This document shows, piece by piece, positions 1 through 8,700 of a stretch of DNA of 64,000 nt; the first letter of the stretch is position 1; each line of letters starts with the position of its first letter. Position numbers and translations under genes: made by a program. The stretch comes from Pseudomonas viridiflava. Lineage in GTDB: Bacteria > Pseudomonadota > Gammaproteobacteria > Pseudomonadales > Pseudomonadaceae. The notes under the pieces were generated by a model, which saw nothing but the letters and a program-made list of their open reading frames with translations, had not been told where the DNA came from and did not search any database. The stretch spans positions 186,001 to 250,000 of the forward strand of contig NZ_UTIQ01000072.1 in the NCBI RefSeq assembly GCF_900582625.1, given 5' to 3'.

Positions 1-1
1 A

Positions 2-1078
2 TTGGTTGAAAGCGCCAGCCTGGGCGGCGGGCAGAGTGTGAAGTCGCAGGGCATCATCCATGGCGGTGCCAAGTACGCGTTACACGGCGCGCTGACCGGC
101 GCATCCGAAGCCATCGCCGATATGCCGCGCCGCTGGCGCGAGGCGCTGGAGGGCAGCGGTGAGCTGGACTTGCGCGGCGCGCGCGTGCTTTCCAACGCGC
201 ATTACCTGTGGTCTCCCGGCACCCTGGCCGGCAACCTGACCAGTTTTTTCGCCAGCAAAGCCGTGCGTTCGCGCGTCGATCAAGTCAAAGGCGCCGACCT
301 GCCGCCCGCCCTGCAAGACCCCAAATTCAAAGGCAAGGTGTACCGCCTCAATGAGCTGGTGTTGGATGTGCCGAGCCTGATCCAGCGCCTGGCCGAACTG
401 GCGGGCGACAGCTTGCTCAGCGGCGAACACATCGAACCGCTGCTGGAAAACGGCGAGCTGGCGGGCCTTACGGTCGACGGGCGTGAAATACGTGCCCAAC
501 GCGTGGTGCTCAGCGCTGGCGCCGGCAACGCCGCATTGCTCACGGCCCTCGGCCAGAGCCAACCGTTGATGCAGCGCCGGCCGCTGCACATGGTGATGGT
601 CAAGGGGCCGACACTCAAACCGCTGTACGCCCATTGCCTCGGCGGCGGGCCCAAGCCGCGCGTCACCGTCACCAGCCACCCCACCGCTGATGGCCAATGG
701 CTGTGGTACCTGGGCGGCGACCTCGCCGAAGCCGACGGCGTGGCTCGCGACGGCCAGGCGCAAATTGCCGCCGCGCAGAAAGAGCTGAGCAACCTGCTGC
801 CGTGGGTCGATTTCAGTCAAGCGCATTGGGCCACCTTGCGCGTCGACCGCGCCGAGCCTGCGCAAAGCGGCCTGGTTCGCCCCGACAACGCCTTCCTCAC
901 CGAGAGCAAACGCCTGCTGATCGGCTGGCCCACTAAACTGGCGCTCGCCCCCGACTTCGCCGACCGCGTGCTGGCTGCGCTGAAACGCGACAACGTGCAG
1001 CCGGGCAATCACCCGGCCCTGCCCGAACTGCCACGCCCACCCGTAGCGCCCACAGCCTGGGAGACGCTGCTGCCATGA
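2..1078 (+). CDS. FAD-dependent oxidoreductase, DAO type (5' truncated by window)
   Basis: This is the C-terminal part (about 358 residues) of a flavin-dependent oxidoreductase resembling glycine/D-amino-acid oxidases. The frame is open from the first bases of the window. The N-terminal FAD-binding Rossmann motif is therefore outside it, and the leading TTG is not a real start. The segment SQGIIHGGAKY near the left edge, and the later pattern of a substrate domain returning to a C-terminal flavin segment (SKRLLIGWPTKLALAPDFAD), fit the family. The substrate is unknown. The stop overlaps the start of the aldo/keto reductase by four bases (ATGA), so the two are translationally coupled. The same oxidoreductase-reductase pair is found in other Pseudomonas next to the following genes. 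Confidence 0.8.
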   Translation: MVESASLGGGQSVKSQGIIHGGAKYALHGALTGASEAIADMPRRWREALEGSGELDLRGARVLSNAHYLWSPGTLAGNLTSFFASKAVRSRVDQVKGADLPPALQDPKFKGKVYRLNELVLDVPSLIQRLAELAGDSLLSGEHIEPLLENGELAGLTVDGREIRAQRVVLSAGAGNAALLTALGQSQPLMQRRPLHMVMVKGPTLKPLYAHCLGGGPKPRVTVTSHPTADGQWLWYLGGDLAEADGVARDGQAQIAAAQKELSNLLPWVDFSQAHWATLRVDRAEPAQSGLVRPDNAFLTESKRLLIGWPTKLALAPDFADRVLAALKRDNVQPGNHPALPELPRPPVAPTAWETLLP

Positions 1079-1896
1079 GCCAGAAAACCCTGCACGACTT
1101 GCATCGCCCCCTGGGCAGCACCGGCCTGCGGGTGTCGCCGCTAGGGCTGGGCACCGTCAAGCTGGGCCGCGACCAAGGGGTGAAATACCCGAATGGTTTT
1201 CAGATTCCCGACGACCACGAAGCGCGCCTGCTGCTGAGCCTGGCGCGCGAGCTGGGCATCAACCTGATCGACACCGCGCCCGCCTATGGCCGCAGTGAAG
1301 AGCGCCTGGGTCCGCTGCTGCGCGGCCAGCGCGATGAGTGGGTGATTGTCAGCAAGGTCGGTGAAGAATTTACTGACGGTCTGTCGCACCATGACTTCTC
1401 TGCCGCTCACACCCGGCGCTCGGTCGAGCGCAGCCTTACTCGCCTGGAAACCGACCGCATCGATCTGGTGCTGGTGCATTCCGACGGCAACGACCTCGAC
1501 GTGCTGTACCAACATGAGGTGTATCAAACCCTGGCGGCGCTGAAGGCCGAAGGCAAAATCGGCGCCTACGGCTTTTCCGGCAAAACCGTCGAAGGCGGTT
1601 CGTTGGCGCTGGAGCACGGCGACTGCGCCATGGTCACCTACAACCTCAATGAGCAGGGCGAACGCCCGGTGCTCGACTACGCTTGGCAGCATGGCAAAGG
1701 CATTCTGCTGAAGAAAGCCCTGGCCAGCGGGCATGTGTGTCTGGAACCGGGCGTTGATCCGGTGCGTGCCAGCTTCGAATTGGCCTTTGCGCACCCGGCT
1801 GTCGCCAGCGCGATAGTCGGAACCATCAATCCGCTGCACCTGTCACACAACGTCTCTACAGCCGCGTCCGTTATCCACTCTCTCGGGCGGGGTTAA
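1075..1896 (+). CDS. aldo/keto reductase
   Basis: A 273-residue NAD(P)H-dependent aldo/keto reductase with the TIM-barrel fold expected of the family. The catalytic tetrad is visible as Asp66 and Tyr71 (LIDTAPAYG), Lys94 (VSKVG) and His135 (LVLVHSDG). The protein is somewhat shorter than the usual 300-330 residues, but all core segments are present, including the C-terminal IVGTINPLHL phosphate-binding segment. It starts inside the stop of the upstream FAD oxidoreductase (ATGA). The two may act on the same substrate, one oxidising and one reducing, but nothing here names that substrate. Confidence 0.9.
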   Translation: MSQKTLHDLHRPLGSTGLRVSPLGLGTVKLGRDQGVKYPNGFQIPDDHEARLLLSLARELGINLIDTAPAYGRSEERLGPLLRGQRDEWVIVSKVGEEFTDGLSHHDFSAAHTRRSVERSLTRLETDRIDLVLVHSDGNDLDVLYQHEVYQTLAALKAEGKIGAYGFSGKTVEGGSLALEHGDCAMVTYNLNEQGERPVLDYAWQHGKGILLKKALASGHVCLEPGVDPVRASFELAFAHPAVASAIVGTINPLHLSHNVSTAASVIHSLGRG

Positions 1897-1976
1897 AACA
1901 ATAACGACCGCCATTCGCTGAGCCGTAACAATCATCAGCGAGCATGCGCAGTAGCTGTCCCCAGGAAGGAGCCGAT

Positions 1977-2888
1977 ATGCCGAAGGTCCTCGTCCGCAAG
2001 GCCCCGACTGATTTCAAAACCTTGGCGCTGCATGTCGAAGCCAGCGCCACCGGCCTGAGCTACCAGGGCATTGGCCCACCGCTGAATTTTTCCCAGGTGC
2101 TGGATCGTCGCCAGCCGTTGCCGCTGGATAACGCCGAGCAGTTTCAAGTCGACCTGGCCAACCTCGGCGTTTCCGTGCGCCTGACCCTGAAGTGGCAAGG
2201 TCGCGATTACTGGGTGCTGGTTCGCCAACGCCGTCTGGACCGTGGCGATGTGGTGCTCAAGCTGATTTCCGGCTACGTGCCGGCCCACGAACTCAACCTG
2301 CCGCTGCTGACCGCCATTCAGGAAGTCGCCGAAGAATGCTTGCTGGAAACCCCGGAAGGCTGGCTGGGCGGGCGTTTCGGTGACACCTGGCTGCCCACGC
2401 CGTACCACAGCGCCCTGCGTTACCGCGAATCGACAAGCTTCAGCCTCAGCCCGCTATCAGGCGCGGCGCGGCCGATTCGTTGCGGCAACCTGACCCTGAT
2501 CGAACGCCCGCGCGCCTATGTGCACGTGCCGACTTCGTCGTTGCAGCTGGTTTACGACCTGCGCCTGGAACTGCCGAAAGAAGCGCGTCTGCTCAGCCTG
2601 TTTCACGTCGACGAGCGTTTGGAAGACGGCAAGCTGGTCGCCCGCCTCGACCGCACCAAACCCGACCTCTATCTGATTCCCTTGAACCAGGGCAAACCCA
2701 GCGCTGAGCTGCTCACCCTCAAGCAAGGCGCCCTGATGCCGGCCAGCACGCGCGGTATTTTCCTCGCCGAAAGCTTTGCCCCGCAGGAAGGGTGGTTAGT
2801 GCGAGAAGAACGGGTTCGCTGGAAAGACTGGGTTGCCCAGCAAGGATTGGGCGCAAAAAAGCCCCAGGCGAGAGCGGTGGCTAGCTGA
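1977..2888 (+). CDS. conserved hypothetical protein with a degenerate Nudix-like box
   Basis: A 303-residue soluble protein with no signal peptide or membrane segment. The ATG at 1977 is chosen over the in-frame ATG at 1944 because AGGAAGGAG lies a few bases before it. I do not recognise a named family. Residues 99-120 read G-x5-E, nine residues, then QEVAEE, which resembles the Nudix box (G-x5-E-x7-REUxEE) but with two extra residues and Gln in place of Arg. This may be an inactive or divergent Nudix fold. The gene follows the aldo/keto reductase by about 80 bases on the same strand. A homologue occupies the same place in other pseudomonads, so it is not a recent arrival. Confidence 0.8.
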   Translation: MPKVLVRKAPTDFKTLALHVEASATGLSYQGIGPPLNFSQVLDRRQPLPLDNAEQFQVDLANLGVSVRLTLKWQGRDYWVLVRQRRLDRGDVVLKLISGYVPAHELNLPLLTAIQEVAEECLLETPEGWLGGRFGDTWLPTPYHSALRYRESTSFSLSPLSGAARPIRCGNLTLIERPRAYVHVPTSSLQLVYDLRLELPKEARLLSLFHVDERLEDGKLVARLDRTKPDLYLIPLNQGKPSAELLTLKQGALMPASTRGIFLAESFAPQEGWLVREERVRWKDWVAQQGLGAKKPQARAVAS

Positions 2889-2890
2889 AA

Positions 2891-2970
2891 AGCTCGCGGC
2901 TAATCGGAATGCCGCCCAACCGCTCCCACAAAACCGCACGACCTGTGGGAGCGGCTTTAGCCGCGATGCT
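2891..2970. repeat. REP pair (one intact arm, one degenerate)
   Basis: The intact REP lies at 2944-2969 (TGTGGGAGCGGCTTTAGCCG and onward to CGATGC). A degraded inverted copy lies at about 2891-2930 (CTCGCGGCTAA ... CCGCTCCCACA). The element sits between two convergent genes, where such palindromes often act as transcript ends. It belongs to the same REP family as the copies near 21.1, 26.9, 27.9, 49.5, 51.9 and 58.6 kb. Confidence 0.75.
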
Positions 2971-2983
2971 TTTGATTAACGCG

Positions 2984-4192
2984 CTACTTCAATTCGCTGG
3001 AGCTTTTCCCCAGCAACCGCCGCGCCACGATCAATAGCTGTATCTGCTGGGTGCCTTCGAAGATGTCGAGAATCTTCGAGTCGCGCGCCCATTTCTCCAG
3101 CAGCTCATCCTCGCCATAGCCCAATGCACCCGCCAGTTCCACGCACTTGAGCGTCACTTCGTTCGCCACGCGTCCGGCCTTGGCTTTGGCGATGGACGCT
3201 TCTTTTGAATTGGGCAGCTTGTTATCGGCCATCCACGCCGCTTTTAAGGTGAGCAGCCGCGCGGCTTCCCATTCGGCTTCCAGGCGGTACAGCGTCGCCT
3301 CGGCATGGCTGACGGCAAGCAAGGGCTTGGCGTAGTCGAAGCGAAAGGTGTCTTTGAGCAATTCGCGCGTGCGGTCCAGCGACGCTTTCGCCACGCCGAT
3401 GGCCATGCCGGCCACCAGCGGCCGCGTGTTGTCGAAGGTTTCCATCACCCCGGCAAAACCTTTCTGCACGTCCACTTCCGGGTTGCCGAGCAGGTTGGCG
3501 GCCGGCACCCGGCAGTCGTTGAAGCTGATGGAGGCGGTGTCCGACGCTTTGATGCCGAGCTTTTTCTCCAGCCGCGTCACGCTCATGCCGGGCGTGCCGT
3601 GTTCGACCACGAATGACTTGATCGCCGCGCGGCCCAGGGCTTTGTCCAAGGTGGCCCAAACCACCACCGAGTCAGCCCGCTCGCCGGAGGTGACGTAGAT
3701 TTTTTCGCCGTTGAGCACGTAGTGGTCGCCGTCCTTGCGCGCTGTGGTGCGAATGGCGGCGGAGTCGGAGCCGCAGCTCGGCTCGGTGATGGCCATCGCC
3801 GCCCAGGTGCCGTTGAAGCGTTGCAGCTGTTCGTCGTTGGCCACCGCGGCGATGGCAGCGTTGCCCAAGCCTTGGCGCGGCATGGCCAGCAGCAGGCCGA
3901 CGTCGCCCCAGCACAACTCCATCACGCCTAGCAGCGCCGACAGATTACCGCCATTTTTCACGCCCTCTTCCACCGATTTAGCCGCGCCGCGCTTGCTCGC
4001 CGAGGTGGCGCCAATGGCGTCTGGCGAGCCAGCGTTCATGCCGTCCAGTAGCGCGGCGAGCAGGTCGAGTTCTTTCGGGTAGGCGTGTTCGGCCTTGTCG
4101 TATTTACGCGAAATGGGGCGGAAATAGTTAGCCGCCACTTGGTGCGCCTGATGCACCAGGCCAGAGAATTTTTTCGGGGTTTCCAGGTTCAT
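2984..4192 (-). CDS. acyl-CoA dehydrogenase
   Basis: A 402-residue flavoprotein of the acyl-CoA dehydrogenase family, which makes the alpha,beta-double bond in acyl-CoA thioesters and passes electrons to ETF. Family hallmarks are the FAD/substrate loop ITEPSCGSDSAAIR, the NGEKIYVTSG strand and the C-terminal ILDIFEGTQQIQ, whose Glu is at the usual catalytic position. The start is supported by a GGGAG ribosome site. It lies 16 bases downstream of a second acyl-CoA dehydrogenase gene on the same strand, so the pair is probably one operon. Chain-length or branched-substrate preference cannot be read from the sequence. Confidence 0.92.
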   Translation of the reverse strand: MNLETPKKFSGLVHQAHQVAANYFRPISRKYDKAEHAYPKELDLLAALLDGMNAGSPDAIGATSASKRGAAKSVEEGVKNGGNLSALLGVMELCWGDVGLLLAMPRQGLGNAAIAAVANDEQLQRFNGTWAAMAITEPSCGSDSAAIRTTARKDGDHYVLNGEKIYVTSGERADSVVVWATLDKALGRAAIKSFVVEHGTPGMSVTRLEKKLGIKASDTASISFNDCRVPAANLLGNPEVDVQKGFAGVMETFDNTRPLVAGMAIGVAKASLDRTRELLKDTFRFDYAKPLLAVSHAEATLYRLEAEWEAARLLTLKAAWMADNKLPNSKEASIAKAKAGRVANEVTLKCVELAGALGYGEDELLEKWARDSKILDIFEGTQQIQLLIVARRLLGKSSSELK

Positions 4193-4208
4193 GTGCGTAA
4201 CTCCCTGC

Positions 4209-5501
4209 TCACAGTTGCAGGCCGCCGGCCATTACGGCCACGGCGCGCAGGTCGCGGTACCAGCGCTCGGCTGGGTGTTCTTTGGTAAAGCCATGGCCGC
4301 CCAACAACTGCACGGCGTCGGTGCCGATCTTCATGGCTTTCTCCGCGCACAACAGGCGCGCCAGATACGCCTCGCGGTGAAATTCCAACCCTTGCTCGGA
4401 GCGGGCGCAGGCGCGCCAGACCAACATGCGCATGGCGTCCAGCTCGATGGCGATGTCGGCGACCATAAACGCCACGCCCTGGCGGTGGCTGATGGGTTCA
4501 CCAAAAGCGATGCGTTCGTTGCAGTAGGTCGTCACATACTCCAGCGCCGCCTGGCCAGTGCCCACGGCGAGCGCACACCAGGCCAGCGCCGCGTGGTCGA
4601 GAAAGCTCTGGTAATTGAAATGCTCGGCATTCAGGCGCTGTTCAGCCGGCACTTTCACGCCCTTGAGTTTGACCCGCGCCGTGGCGCCCGCCTTGAGCCC
4701 CATGCCGGGCTCGGGGAAGCGTTGCAGCCCTTTGCTGCCGGCCTCGACGATAAACAGCGCCTGACCATTTTCGACGCGCGCGGCGATGATCAAGTGGCTG
4801 GCGTCCAACCCACGCAGCACCAGGCATTTCTCGCCGCTGAGGGTGTAATGCTTGCCCTTGCGCTTGGCTTTGGTGCCCAGCTTGAGCGGGTCGAACAGCG
4901 CTTCGGGCTCGTTGACGGCAATGGCCATCACCGGTGCACTGGCCTCGCCCACGAACGCCGGCAACCAGCGTTGCTGCTGCTCCGGCGAGCCCCAACGGCG
5001 AATGCAATTGGCGGCCGACAACGGCACCAGCAACGCGGCAGCCAGGGACATATCGCCCTTGGCCAACGCTTCGGCGATCAAGGCATTGCTCACCGTGGTG
5101 CGCTCGCCCGCCATGCCGCCATGGGCTTCGCTGACGCCGTAAAACGTCAGGCCCAGGTCTTGCGCCTGATTGAGCAATTCAGCGGGAACGGCAGCATTGG
5201 CGTCGGCATCGTGGGCGGCTGGGCGCAGCACGTCGCTGGCAAAACCGGCGAGCATATCGACGAGCATTTGCTGCTCTTCGCTAAGGGACAAGTCGAACAG
5301 CGCGTCCGGGTCGACCTTGCGCGGCGTGCGGCTACCGCCTTTTTGCACACGGTCAGCGGCCATGCGAAAGCTGGCACGGCTGCCGCTGTAAACCAGTTTT
5401 TCGAAGGGTTTGCGCAGGTTCAGGCGATCAGGCCAATCGGCCTGCGCCATGCGATTGAGAAGGGCCAGAGCGCGGCCTTGTACATCGGCATTCATGGGCA
5501 T
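4209..5501 (-). CDS. acyl-CoA dehydrogenase
   Basis: A 430-residue second acyl-CoA dehydrogenase, first gene of the pair. It has the typical N-terminal helical domain, a middle beta domain around residues 170-270 (VNEPEALFDPL, LSGEKCLVLRG) and a C-terminal helical domain (YCNERIAFGEPISHRQGV, QLLGGHGFTKEHPAERWYRD). The middle-domain loop, normally TEPxxGSD, is altered here to NEPEALFD, so substrate handling may differ from its neighbour. The ATG is preceded by GGACGGAAAG; a second in-frame ATG two codons later is also possible. The two proteins might form a hetero-oligomer, as some ACAD pairs do, but this is inference only. Confidence 0.9.
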   Translation of the reverse strand: MPMNADVQGRALALLNRMAQADWPDRLNLRKPFEKLVYSGSRASFRMAADRVQKGGSRTPRKVDPDALFDLSLSEEQQMLVDMLAGFASDVLRPAAHDADANAAVPAELLNQAQDLGLTFYGVSEAHGGMAGERTTVSNALIAEALAKGDMSLAAALLVPLSAANCIRRWGSPEQQQRWLPAFVGEASAPVMAIAVNEPEALFDPLKLGTKAKRKGKHYTLSGEKCLVLRGLDASHLIIAARVENGQALFIVEAGSKGLQRFPEPGMGLKAGATARVKLKGVKVPAEQRLNAEHFNYQSFLDHAALAWCALAVGTGQAALEYVTTYCNERIAFGEPISHRQGVAFMVADIAIELDAMRMLVWRACARSEQGLEFHREAYLARLLCAEKAMKIGTDAVQLLGGHGFTKEHPAERWYRDLRAVAVMAGGLQL

Positions 5502-5623
5502 CTTTCCGTCCAGGATGAAGATGCCCGCAGCATGCGCGCGTCAAAACGCCGCGCCTATGACCGCTACGCCGGGGGTGATTGGCAGGTCAGCCAAAGGGGG
5601 GACGCAGTGCGCAGTCACAACAC

Positions 5624-5720
5624 CCGTCATTCCCGCGAAGGCGGGAATCCAGAATCTCCGGTCAGGCGAAAATTTCCTGAATCCCGAATCGTCGGACCGC
5701 CGCCTTCGCGGGAATGACGG
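5624..5720. repeat. 97-bp palindromic element (dRS3/MITE-like)
   Basis: Perfect 18-bp inverted repeats at 5624-5641 and 5703-5720 (CCGTCATTCCCGCGAAGG and its complement) flank a partly palindromic core. The left arm also carries the internal palindrome ATTCCCGC-GAAG-GCGGGAAT. Elements with ATTCCC(N)GGGAAT ends are known as short dispersed repeats in several proteobacteria. It lies in the 273-base gap between the acyl-CoA dehydrogenase gene and hldE, which otherwise holds nothing I recognise. Confidence 0.8.
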
Positions 5721-5774
5721 CGGTGGTTTTGAGCCTTCTCAGAGGGCTGCGCCATGCGCACCTCGGCCAACGGA

Positions 5775-7199
5775 TTATTTGCGCTCGCGAATCTTATTAA
5801 CGATGGCCGTCGTGGAGCTGTTTTCCACCAACCCCAACACCCGCACTTCGCCGCCGTAGGCTTTGACGATATCGGCGCCGACAACCTGCTCAACGCCGTA
5901 GTCGCCGCCTTTCACCAACACGTCCGGTTTAACCGCACGCAGCAGGTTTTCCGGGGTGTCTTCGCTGAAGCACACCACCCAATCCACGGCGCCGAGACCG
6001 GCGAGCACGGCCATGCGGCGGTCGACCGAATTGATCGGCCGACCCGGGCCTTTCAGGCGGCTAACCGACGCGTCGTCGTTGACCGCCAACACCAGCCGAT
6101 CACCTTGCGCGCGAGCCTGTTCCAAGTAGGTCACGTGGCCGGCGTGAAGAATGTCGAAGCAGCCGTTAGTGAAGACAATTTTTTCGCCATGGGCGCGGGC
6201 GTCGTCGATGCTGGTTAGCAGTTGATCCAGCGTCAGCACGCCACGCTCGGAACCTTCCTCACGTTGCACGGCGCGGCGCAGTTCCGGCGCGCTGATGGCG
6301 GCGGTGCCGAGCTTGCCGACCACGATGCCGGCCGCCAGGTTGGCCAACGCCACGGCTTGCGGCAGTTCCTCACCGGCAGCAATGGAGGCGGCCAGGGTGG
6401 AAATCACGGTGTCCCCTGCGCCGGTCACATCAAACACTTCACGGGCACGGGCTGGCAGATGCAGGGCCGGATGATCGGGACGCAGCAGGGTCATGCCGTG
6501 CTCGCCACGGGTCACCAGCAAGGCGCCCAATTCCAGTTCGCGCATCAGCTCGGCGCCCTTGGCGACCAGTTCGGCCTCGTCGGCGCAACGGCCGACGATG
6601 GTTTCAAATTCGCTGAGATTCGGGGTGATCAGGCTGGCGCCACGGTAGATGGCGAAGTCTTTGCCCTTGGGGTCGGCCAGCACCGGAATGTTGCGTGCGC
6701 GGGCGGCCTGGATCAGCTCCTGGTGGTTCTTCAGCGCGCCTTTGCCGTAGTCCGATAGCACCAGCACTTTGATGCCGTTGAGCTGGCTTTCGACCGAGGC
6801 GGTGAGCGCCACGGTGTCGGTTCTGAACGGTTCTTCGAAGTCCATGCGCAGCAGTTGCTGATGACGGCTCATGACCCGCAGTTTGACGATGGTCGGCTGG
6901 CCGGCGATGCGTTGGAACTGGGCGCTCACGCCGGCGGCTTTCAGGCTGTCGGCAAGGCTGACGGCGGCTTCGTCTTCGCCGGTCACGCCCACTAGCCGTG
7001 CCGGTGCACCCAGCGCGGCGATGTTCAGGGCCACGTTGGCGGCGCCGCCGGGACGGTCTTCGATCTGGTCAACGCGCACTACCGGCACTGGCGCTTCCGG
7101 GGAAATCCGCGAGGTGCCGCCGTGCCAGTAGCGGTCGAGCATGACATCACCGACCACTAAAACTGAGGCCTGATCAAAACGGGGCATGGACAACTTCAT
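5775..7199 (-). CDS. hldE: bifunctional heptose 7-phosphate kinase / heptose 1-phosphate adenylyltransferase
   Basis: A 474-residue HldE, the usual length. The N-terminal ribokinase-type domain phosphorylates D-glycero-beta-D-manno-heptose 7-phosphate (GGAANVALN near residue 51, catalytic GAGD at 260-263). The C-terminal nucleotidyltransferase domain adenylates heptose 1-phosphate (TNGCFDI then HAGH at 352-355). The product is the donor for the LPS inner core. The start at 7199 (MKLSMPRF) is chosen over an upstream in-frame codon at 7265 because GGAGAG precedes it and the length then matches the family. It is the last gene of the leftward set msbA, mig-14-like, dnpA-like, hldE. Confidence 0.97.
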   Translation of the reverse strand: MKLSMPRFDQASVLVVGDVMLDRYWHGGTSRISPEAPVPVVRVDQIEDRPGGAANVALNIAALGAPARLVGVTGEDEAAVSLADSLKAAGVSAQFQRIAGQPTIVKLRVMSRHQQLLRMDFEEPFRTDTVALTASVESQLNGIKVLVLSDYGKGALKNHQELIQAARARNIPVLADPKGKDFAIYRGASLITPNLSEFETIVGRCADEAELVAKGAELMRELELGALLVTRGEHGMTLLRPDHPALHLPARAREVFDVTGAGDTVISTLAASIAAGEELPQAVALANLAAGIVVGKLGTAAISAPELRRAVQREEGSERGVLTLDQLLTSIDDARAHGEKIVFTNGCFDILHAGHVTYLEQARAQGDRLVLAVNDDASVSRLKGPGRPINSVDRRMAVLAGLGAVDWVVCFSEDTPENLLRAVKPDVLVKGGDYGVEQVVGADIVKAYGGEVRVLGLVENSSTTAIVNKIRERK

Positions 7200-7283
7200 G
7201 GACTCTCCGGGGACGCTTAAACGCGGCAAAAAATATAGCACAGCGAGGTACGCGCCCAGCCTCAAGCGGCCGGGCGCTGCGCC

Positions 7284-8684
7284 TCAATCAGGTAAACGGC
7301 GGACCCAGAACAGCTCGTGCCGTCGGACCGCTTTGCGAAAGAACTCATCCTCACCGGTGGCCGGCCAGCGGCGCCCGGCGAGGAACTGTTGAATAACGCG
7401 GCGCAGGCGCTTTTTCAGCGGCGGCCGCCCTTGCAAATCGTGCTGCATGCCCAGGGCCATGGCTTTATCGATCTGCGTGGCCGGGCTTAATACCGGGCTC
7501 CACAGCAGGTCCGCCGGCAACGCGTCGATGGCGGGCGGCAAAGCAATGCCGTTGCCCGCCGGGCCCATGGGCCAACGGTCGTTGTCGTGCAGGTGGTTGG
7601 CGTAGAACAACAAGGTGTGCGGTTTCCAGGTGCTACGGGCGATAGCCTGACGCAGGGCCTCGGTGGTGGCGACGTGGTCGGCGTGCGGATCCAATTCCGG
7701 GTGCGGGGTAACCACAACGCTTGGGCGGAAATGCTCCAGGGCAAACACCAGATCGGCGAGCAAATTATTCCAGCTCGGCACGCCATCGCCGTCACTCGGC
7801 AAGCGCAGCGGATTAAGCCGCCGCACGCTGCGCACATCGCTTTCGCCCGACTCGCGCGAGCCAAACGCCTTGTCCGGTTCGGCGGCCATGGCCGGCAACT
7901 GCAGGCAGTAATAACCCAGCTGCAGACAATGGCTGGCGGGCACGCCGCCCCACAGCGGCACGGTCAGGCTGTCCCAGGCGCGCAAGCGGCCCTTGAGCGA
8001 GGCGGCCTCGGCGCGGGGCAAGCCCATCTGCTGAAAGCGTTCGGCTTCGATTTCGCCCTGAGTCAGGGTCACGATGCTGACATTTTTGCTGCGGCTGTAG
8101 AGGCCGAAGGCGGCCAGCTCGGCGTCGTCGGCATGGGGCGCGAGGATCATCACCGGCTCTTCGGCGTAGTCCGGGTTGCTCAGGCAGTACAGCTCGCCAG
8201 CCGATGCCAGGCGGCAGAAGCGGCCCTTGATGGTCAGTTGTCCTTGCGCCAAGGCGGCGGCTTGTCCCGACACGTTGAGGTAACGCCGCCCCGCCACGCC
8301 GCGCTCGAAGTCCTGACGGTCATCGCCCACCAGAACGTGCGGATCCAGCAAGCGGCCAAGCAACGTGGCGCGCACCCGTACCGACAAAATCAGCGTATCG
8401 CCTTCAACCAACGCATCGCGCAAGTGCACCGTGCCGTCGGCCAGCGTCACCGCAAAGCGCGGCGTACCGGCGGGGAAGCGGTACAGGTAGTCGTCTTTAG
8501 GCGAGTAGAACAAATGGTCGGCGAACCAGGCCTCATGCCCAATCCAGCCCAGCACCAGCAGCAGCGGCACCAGCCACCAGGCGACAATCAGCCCCAGCAG
8601 CGCCAACACAACCAGGGCGACGGCGAGGAACAGGCGCTTGTTACGCCGATGCTGTTTGAGAAGCTGCTGCTTGCGTGTGCTCAT
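7284..8684 (-). CDS. dnpA: membrane-anchored PIG-L deacetylase, DnpA-like
   Basis: A 466-residue protein with two N-terminal membrane helices (about residues 18-37 and 38-50) followed by a PIG-L type de-N-acetylase domain. Zinc-site motifs are LAPHADDAE (residues 181-189) and HPELDPHADH (328-337). The P. aeruginosa homologue in the same position, DnpA, is a de-N-acetylase that affects LPS and fluoroquinolone persistence; assignment to that role is by position and motifs. The stretch before the catalytic domain (about 60-170) looks like a beta-rich insert. The gene follows the mig-14-like gene by 16 bases and precedes hldE by 84. Confidence 0.85.
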   Translation of the reverse strand: MSTRKQQLLKQHRRNKRLFLAVALVVLALLGLIVAWWLVPLLLVLGWIGHEAWFADHLFYSPKDDYLYRFPAGTPRFAVTLADGTVHLRDALVEGDTLILSVRVRATLLGRLLDPHVLVGDDRQDFERGVAGRRYLNVSGQAAALAQGQLTIKGRFCRLASAGELYCLSNPDYAEEPVMILAPHADDAELAAFGLYSRSKNVSIVTLTQGEIEAERFQQMGLPRAEAASLKGRLRAWDSLTVPLWGGVPASHCLQLGYYCLQLPAMAAEPDKAFGSRESGESDVRSVRRLNPLRLPSDGDGVPSWNNLLADLVFALEHFRPSVVVTPHPELDPHADHVATTEALRQAIARSTWKPHTLLFYANHLHDNDRWPMGPAGNGIALPPAIDALPADLLWSPVLSPATQIDKAMALGMQHDLQGRPPLKKRLRRVIQQFLAGRRWPATGEDEFFRKAVRRHELFWVRRLPD

Positions 8685-8700
8685 GGGAAAACCTGGGGCT

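Noticed and set aside
4191..5717. 508-residue plus-strand open frame
   Set aside because: It lies antisense to the acyl-CoA dehydrogenase gene at 4209-5501. The frame is open because of high GC and third-position bias, it has no ribosome site, and the residues show no family.
5724..5774. Separate small gene before the hldE stop
   Set aside because: No start with a ribosome site and no open frame of use; the remainder of the gap beyond the palindrome is plain intergenic DNA.
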